Source of the DNA: Sphingomonas sp. SORGH_AS_0879
GTDB taxonomy: Bacteria > Pseudomonadota > Alphaproteobacteria > Sphingomonadales > Sphingomonadaceae
Assembly (NCBI RefSeq): GCF_030819175.1
Contig: NZ_JAUTBJ010000002.1
Location: 3,619,001 to 3,683,000 of the forward strand
Reading direction: 5' to 3'
DNA length: 64,000 nt
The notes beneath the pieces are model-generated. The model saw nothing but the letters and a program-made list of their open reading frames with translations. It had not been told where the DNA came from and made no database searches. Positions 62,228-64,000 of this stretch are shown here, one piece after another; the stretch's first letter is position 1; every line of letters starts with the position of its first letter. A program made the position numbers and the translations under genes.

Positions 62228-64000
62228 ATGTCCAATGATCTGTTCGCGGGCGCGGCCCGCACCCAGCCCGCCTATGACGCCTCCTCGATCGAGGTGCTGG
62301 AGGGGCTGGAGCCGGTGCGCCGCCGTCCGGGCATGTATATCGGCGGCACCGACGAGCGTGCGCTGCACCATCTGGCCGCCGAAGTCCTCGACAATGCGAT
62401 GGACGAGGCGGTGGCCGGTCATGCCAACCGGATCGAGGTCAGGCTGGAGCCGGGCAACCGCCTGACCATCGTCGACAATGGTCGCGGCATCCCGGTCGAT
62501 CCGCACCCCAAATTCCCCGACAAGTCGGCGCTGGAGGTGATCCTCTCGACGTTGCACTCTGGCGGCAAGTTCACGGGCAAGGCCTATGCCACCTCGGGCG
62601 GTCTGCACGGCGTCGGCATCTCGGTGGTCAATGCGCTGTCGTCGGACACGGTGGTCGAAGTGGCGCGCGAGCGGGTGCTCTATCGCCAGCGTTTCGCGCG
62701 CGGGCAAACGCTGGGCGCGCTGGAGACGGTGGGCGCCGCCCCCAACCGGCGCGGCACCAGTGTCGCCTTCACCCCCGATACCGAGATTTTCGGGCCCGAA
62801 CTGATCTTCAAGCCCGCGCGGTTGCACAAGCTGGTCCGCTCCAAGGCCTATCTGTTCGCGGGCGTCGAGATCCGCTGGCACTGCGCGCCCGAATTGATCT
62901 CGGACGACACGCCCGCCGAGGCGGTGTTCCAGTTCCCCGGCGGTCTCGCCGATCATCTGAAGGAACAGATTGCCGGCCGCGAATGCGCCACGGCCGATTT
63001 CTTCTCGGGCAATCAGGACTTTCCCGCCGAGCAGGGCCGCGTCGAATGGGCGGTCGCCTGGCCGCTATGGAGCGACGGCAGCTATAGCTGGTATTGCAAC
63101 ACCATCCCGACCCCCGATGGCGGAACGCACGAACAGGGCCTGCGCCAGGCTTTGGTCCGGGGCTTGCGCGCGTTCGGCGAGTTGGTGAACCAGAAAAAGG
63201 CCAAGGACATCACCGCCGACGACGTGATGGTCGGGTCCGAACTGATGCTCTCGGTCTTTATCCGCGAACCGCAATTCCAGAGCCAGACCAAGGACCGCCT
63301 CACCAGCCCCGAAGCCGCCAGCCTCGTGGAAAAGGCGGTGCGCGACCATTTCGACCATTATCTCTCGGCCAATATGGATCGCGGCAAGGCGCTGCTCGGC
63401 TATGTCCTCGACCGGATGGACGAGCGCCTGCGCCGCAAGGCCGAGCGCGAGGTCAAGCGCAAGACCGCGACTTCCGCACGCAAGCTGCGCCTGCCCGGCA
63501 AGCTGACCGACTGTTCGGCCGACAGTCCCGAGGGGACCGAGTTGTTCATCGTCGAGGGCGACTCGGCGGGCGGCTCGGCGAAGCAGGCGCGTGACCGCAA
63601 GACGCAGGCGATCCTGCCGATCCGCGGCAAGATCCTGAACGTCGCCAGCGCCACCTCTGCCAAGATCCTGCAAAATCAGGAGATCGCCGATCTGACGCTG
63701 GCGATGGGTTGCGGCACCCGCAAGGATTGCGACCCGACGCAGTTGCGCTACGAAAAGATCGTCATCATGACCGACGCGGACGTGGACGGCGCGCATATCG
63801 CCACGCTGCTGATGACCTTCTTCTTCCAGGAAATGCCCGACCTCGTGCGGCGCGGACATCTCTATCTCGCGCAACCGCCGCTCTATCGGCTGACGGTCGG
63901 GGCCAAGTCGCTCTACGCCCGCGACGACGCCCACCGCGCCGAACTGGAGCGCACCGCCTTCAAGGGCAAGAAGGTCGATGTGGCGCGCTTCAAGGGGCTG
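62228..64000 (+). CDS. parE: DNA topoisomerase IV subunit B, 3' end cut by window
   Basis: ParE forms the ATPase half of topoisomerase IV, which unlinks daughter chromosomes. The 591 codons present include the GHKL ATP-binding domain (LEPVRRRPGMYIGG, EVLDNAMDEAVAGHA, VDNGRGIPVD, TSGGLHGVGISVVNAL). The TOPRIM domain follows (FIVEGDSAGGSAKQARDRK and MTDADVDGAHIATLL). SAGGSAKQARDR and the short N-terminus favour ParE over GyrB. No stop occurs before the window edge. Confidence 0.96.
   Translation, partial: MSNDLFAGAARTQPAYDASSIEVLEGLEPVRRRPGMYIGGTDERALHHLAAEVLDNAMDEAVAGHANRIEVRLEPGNRLTIVDNGRGIPVDPHPKFPDKSALEVILSTLHSGGKFTGKAYATSGGLHGVGISVVNALSSDTVVEVARERVLYRQRFARGQTLGALETVGAAPNRRGTSVAFTPDTEIFGPELIFKPARLHKLVRSKAYLFAGVEIRWHCAPELISDDTPAEAVFQFPGGLADHLKEQIAGRECATADFFSGNQDFPAEQGRVEWAVAWPLWSDGSYSWYCNTIPTPDGGTHEQGLRQALVRGLRAFGELVNQKKAKDITADDVMVGSELMLSVFIREPQFQSQTKDRLTSPEAASLVEKAVRDHFDHYLSANMDRGKALLGYVLDRMDERLRRKAEREVKRKTATSARKLRLPGKLTDCSADSPEGTELFIVEGDSAGGSAKQARDRKTQAILPIRGKILNVASATSAKILQNQEIADLTLAMGCGTRKDCDPTQLRYEKIVIMTDADVDGAHIATLLMTFFFQEMPDLVRRGHLYLAQPPLYRLTVGAKSLYARDDAHRAELERTAFKGKKVDVARFKGL

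Overview
The window is a GC-rich, gene-dense chromosomal segment of an alphaproteobacterium, most likely a Sphingomonas or close relative. The evidence is a GcrA cell-cycle regulator, the aerobic cobalamin pathway genes, a yajC-secD-secF block, a bamD/recN/ligA block, a large TonB-dependent receptor beside a LytS/LytTR pair, and several families of GC-rich inverted repeats. The genus is an inference. I see no transposase, integrase, CRISPR array or rRNA.

Layout. 1-911: ATP synthase atpA (cut by the window edge) and atpH. 1164-7873: an Ada-type protein lacking its methyltransferase core, a membrane-anchored trypsin-like protein, an isolated cpaF, a diguanylate cyclase and a retropepsin-like/PDZ protein. 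7867-8672: a holin/endolysin pair. 8871-15811: a ROK fructokinase, a MerC-like protein, a secreted GH2 beta-galactosidase and an S9 peptidase.

15994-38886: a cobalamin (vitamin B12) supercluster. A plus-strand operon behind a cobalamin riboswitch (DUF1636 protein, cobT, alpha-ribazole phosphatase, cobS) converges on a long minus-strand array that starts at a second riboswitch: cobW, cobN, cobG, cobH, cobI, cobJ, cobL, cobE, cobM, cobB, cobA, cobF, then cobD, cbiB and cobQ. Two plus-strand islands, cobK and cobU-cobO, interrupt the array. A third riboswitch precedes a NiCoT cobalt/nickel transporter gene that carries an apparent frameshift. Together these genes cover cobalt uptake and insertion, corrin ring contraction and methylation, adenosylation, amidation, aminopropanol attachment and lower-ligand loading. 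The CobS/CobT chelatase subunits, BluB and the cobalt reductase are not in this window.

38998-43362: rlpA, tRNA-Pro(GGG), yajC-secD-secF and an Mth938-like gene. 43616-52907: a glycosyltransferase, an S41 peptidase, a phosphomannose isomerase, bamD, recN, a small ORF and ligA. 53182-57768: the TonB receptor and the LytS/LytTR pair. 57882-64000: queE-queC, an ABC-2 permease, gcrA, an outer-membrane barrel protein and parE (cut by the window edge).

The most striking non-coding pattern concerns the inverted repeats. Of ten convergent gene junctions, four have 3' ends overlapping by 7-25 bp, and each of the other six contains a long inverted repeat. One repeat family also lies in frame inside cobN, where its two copies are read in different frames, and it supplies the C-terminus and stop codon of cobF.
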